In this document: piece after piece, positions 60,633 to 62,489 of the stretch
Layout: each line of letters begins with the position of its first letter
Numbering within the stretch: the first letter of the stretch is position 1
Assembly: GCA_002491565.1 (NCBI GenBank)
Contig: DKWE01000015.1
Location: 17,913-80,401, forward strand
Length of the DNA: 62,489 bases
Direction of reading: 5' to 3'
DNA from: Lachnospiraceae bacterium UBA7160
GTDB taxonomy: Bacteria > Bacillota > Clostridia > Lachnospirales > Lachnospiraceae
Made by a program: the position numbers and the translations under genes
Notes under the pieces: generated by a model
What the model was told of the DNA's origin: nothing
Seen by the model: the letters and a program-made list of their open reading frames with translations, nothing else
Database searches by the model: none

Positions 60633-61397
60633 ATGGGAAACGGACTTTTGCAGTCACTGGGAGACAACGTACAGTTTGTGCTGGTATGCGCGGTTGTGAT
60701 CGCGGCAGTGATTGGCATCTCAGAGCTGGTGGAGCGTACTGCGCTGCGCAGCAATCTGATTCGGGTAAGCAAGACGCAGTATATCACGATTTGTGCCATG
60801 CTTGGCGCGATCAGCGGGATTCTGTACCTCTTTGATTTTGCGGTGCCATTTCTGGCGCCGGGATTTTACAAGCTGGACTTCAGCGAGATTCCGGTGATGA
60901 TCGGCGCATTCTATCTCGGACCGGTCGGAGGCGTCGTAATTGAGCTGGTCAAGGTTCTGCTGAAGCTTGTATTGAAGGGCACAACTACTGCATTTGTGGG
61001 CGATCTGGCGAATTTTGTTGTGGGCTGTGCATTTATTGTGCCTGCTGCGATCCTCTATCACAGGAAGAAAACGAAAAAAATGGCGGTCTGCGCGCTCGTG
61101 GCAGGTACAGTGGTCATGACGGTCTTTGGCAGTATGTTCAATGCAGTTTACCTGATTCCGGCTTTCGCTGCTCTGTACGGAATGCCGCTGGAATCCATCG
61201 TGGGAATGGGCACAGCGGTGAATCCGGCGATCACGAGTGTGACGACGCTCGCCATATTTGCAGTGGCGCCGCTGAATCTGCTGAAGGGCGTTCTCATTTC
61301 CGCACCGACTATGCTGCTGTACAAGCATATCAGCAGCCTGCTGCATGGAGCGGCACAGGGGACAGGGCGCCGGATGGCAAACCGCGTCGAAAATTAG
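60633..61397 (+). CDS. ribU: riboflavin ECF transporter substrate-binding subunit
   Basis: A 254-residue membrane S-component with about six helices. It starts with LVCAVVIAAVIGISELVERT; YITICAMLGAISGILYLFDFAVPF, YKLDFSEIPVMIGAFYLGPVGGV, FVGDLANFVVGCAFIVPAAILYHRKKT are typical of RibU, where FMN-riboswitch control is usual. It needs the general EcfA-EcfT module, not in the window. ATG 60633 has AAAAGGAGAATGG before it. After the stop a perfect hairpin GGATACTG/CAGTATCC (61399-61424) lacks a T-run. Confidence 0.93.
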   Translation: MGNGLLQSLGDNVQFVLVCAVVIAAVIGISELVERTALRSNLIRVSKTQYITICAMLGAISGILYLFDFAVPFLAPGFYKLDFSEIPVMIGAFYLGPVGGVVIELVKVLLKLVLKGTTTAFVGDLANFVVGCAFIVPAAILYHRKKTKKMAVCALVAGTVVMTVFGSMFNAVYLIPAFAALYGMPLESIVGMGTAVNPAITSVTTLAIFAVAPLNLLKGVLISAPTMLLYKHISSLLHGAAQGTGRRMANRVEN

Positions 61398-61465
61398 AGG
61401 ATACTGTCCAGGTATCCAGTATCCTGCGAGATCACCAAAATGCAGTTTTGTCGCTGATTTTGCAT

Positions 61466-61566
61466 TTGACAGACGCGAAGAACATGGTAAAATAGCATAA
61501 GAGCTTGCTTTGAAGAGAATGTTCGAAGGAGCTGCCCGCCGCACGGAGGGACAGCTCCTTTCTATT
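61466..61566 (+). promoter_or_regulatory. promoter and close terminator upstream of the Nudix gene
   Basis: Promoter TTGACA (61466-61471), 16 bases, TAAAAT (61488-61493). About 30 bases on, AAGGAGCTG (61526-61534) pairs with CAGCTCCTT (61552-61560), followed by a T-rich run. A short RNA of about 65 bases or an attenuated leader for the Nudix gene would result. The gap 61398-61727 holds no other feature. Confidence 0.6.
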
Positions 61567-61727
61567 TTGTCATGCAGCATTCTTGCTGACCGGGATACAA
61601 GATACTCCCGGTGGATGTTCACAGACAGGCTGGCGGCTGGTATTGCTTCCCAATCGTGCAGACGAGACAAAAGCGGCATTGCGAGCAGCTATGGTATGGA
61701 ATTACGATTTTAGAAAGGACCGATACA

Positions 61728-62333
61728 ATGGCAGAAATTACAAAGGTGACGCAGCTCACCAGGAATCCCTATGTGAATCTATATGAGCTAGACACGGTGA
61801 ACCGGAAACAGCGCCCGGGGCACTATTATGTAGCGTCACGTGCGAGAAAAACGGACGAGCTGGAGCTTCGCACGAGAACGCAGAAGCCGGACGGAGTCAT
61901 TATCTACAGCCTGTATGGGGAAAAACAGGACCGGGTTGTTCTGGTCCGTCAGTACCGCTACACCATCGATGATTATATTTATGAATTTCCAGCCGGACTG
62001 GTTGAGCCTGGAGAGGATTATCACGACGCAGCAGTGCGCGAGATGAAAGAGGAAACCGGACTTACCCTGCATCCGATTCCCGTTGACAATTTTCTTGCAA
62101 AGCCGTATTATACCACCATTGGGATGACGGATGAGTGCTGTGCGACCGTATACGGATACGCGGACGGCGAGGTGAGCCAAAGCGGGCTTGAGGACACCGA
62201 GGAGCTTGAGGTCGTGCTCGCCGACCGCACAGAGGTTCAGCGCATTCTGAAGGAGGAGCGCGTGGCGATCATGTGTGCCTATATGCTGATGCATTTTCTG
62301 CATGATGAGGAACCATTTGCGTTCTTACTGTAA
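61728..62333 (+). CDS. Nudix hydrolase, ADP-ribose pyrophosphatase-like
   Basis: A 201-residue enzyme. The Nudix box is GLVEPGEDYHDAAVREMKEE with TGL completing it (GX5EX7REUXEEXGU fits). The N-terminal VVLVRQYRYTIDDYIYEFPAG is typical of the ADP-ribose/ADP-sugar group. The C-terminal residues form helices (AIMCAYMLMHFL). ATG 61728 follows AGAAAGGACCG. Exact substrate unproven. Confidence 0.88.
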   Translation: MAEITKVTQLTRNPYVNLYELDTVNRKQRPGHYYVASRARKTDELELRTRTQKPDGVIIYSLYGEKQDRVVLVRQYRYTIDDYIYEFPAGLVEPGEDYHDAAVREMKEETGLTLHPIPVDNFLAKPYYTTIGMTDECCATVYGYADGEVSQSGLEDTEELEVVLADRTEVQRILKEERVAIMCAYMLMHFLHDEEPFAFLL

Positions 62334-62489
62334 AAGATCAGTCTCAATGAGTAGACGGATGGACTGCTTGCAGGAACTCTGGCCAGACCTTGGAGGCATT
62401 TATCCCGTATGAACAAAAGGCTTTAGAACATTACAGTTCAGCCGGGTGCCATGCAAGCCGCAGACTCGCTTGCTACGCAAGCTATCCGC
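62334..62489. other. end of window without a recognised gene
   Basis: 156 bases. Contains a short hairpin GCTTGC-TAC-GCAAGC near the right edge; nothing else was seen. Confidence 0.3.

Overview
The window looks like chromosomal DNA of a moderately GC-rich anaerobic Firmicute of the class Clostridia, most likely a gut Lachnospiraceae-type organism. The evidence is an LL-diaminopimelate aminotransferase (DapL) next to DapF, a T-box leader, YesM/YesN-type two-component genes, an archaeal-type AspRS with GatCAB, an FMN-riboswitch RibU, AGGAGG-like ribosome sites and sigma-A promoters with 16-17 base spacers. No rRNA, tRNA, phage, plasmid or CRISPR locus was seen. Gene order is dense and mostly rightward, with small operons.

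Layout. 0.1-5 kb: a leftward L,D-transpeptidase with many cell-wall-binding repeats, then a rightward polyprenyl-phosphate sugar transferase and a GT2 glycosyltransferase. 5-10 kb: pyrimidine genes pyrF-pyrK-pyrD, an M20 peptidase and tcdA. 10-15 kb: a folate operon folC-folE-HD hydrolase-folP-folBK. 15-22 kb: a ferredoxin-type aldo/keto reductase, glmM, an ABC exporter, hisC, a methyltransferase and a leftward lipoprotein. 22-25 kb: a long LTA-synthase-like sulfatase. 25-36 kb: a sugar sensing and uptake locus holding a YesN regulator, a YesM kinase, a lipoprotein sugar-binding protein coupled to the kinase, an opposing AraR-type repressor and a YtfQ-YtfR-YtfT-YjfF-like ABC importer. 36-43 kb: glnA with an ANTAR regulator, dapF-dapL, a LURP-one gene broken by an amber codon, a small MITE-like element, and asnA. 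43-46 kb: a GH2 beta-galactosidase. 46-54 kb: a T-box-controlled AspS2-GatC-GatA-GatB set for Asn-tRNA(Asn), a structured palindromic element, and leftward bacterial aspS. 54-57 kb: a barnase-like RNase with a barstar-like inhibitor, cysK and a LysR regulator. 57-62.5 kb: cstA, an unknown membrane protein, an FMN riboswitch with ribU, and a Nudix hydrolase.

How the genes fit together. Nitrogen and aspartate-family metabolism dominates the middle: glutamine synthetase, AsnA, the amidotransferase route to Asn-tRNA, the discriminating AspRS and two DAP-pathway enzymes. The sugar locus has the layout of a three-component system, in which a membrane-tethered binding protein may present sugar to a YesM-type kinase that drives the adjacent importer.

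The least expected features are: (i) in-frame tandem repeats, three of them with the same 36-bp period, inside or at the edge of otherwise ordinary enzymes (TcdA, DapF, HD protein), plus 39- and 42-bp versions in the barnase and sulfatase; (ii) a 153-bp MITE-like element with 12-bp terminal inverted repeats and an 8-bp target duplication, related to a motif GTTACTGTTCA scattered in other intergenic gaps; (iii) a 240-bp palindromic, multi-hairpin element downstream of gatB; (iv) short promoter-terminator leaders before glnA and the Nudix gene; and (v) a probably membrane-anchored barnase with all catalytic residues. All functional statements rest on sequence reading and family knowledge; no database search was run.
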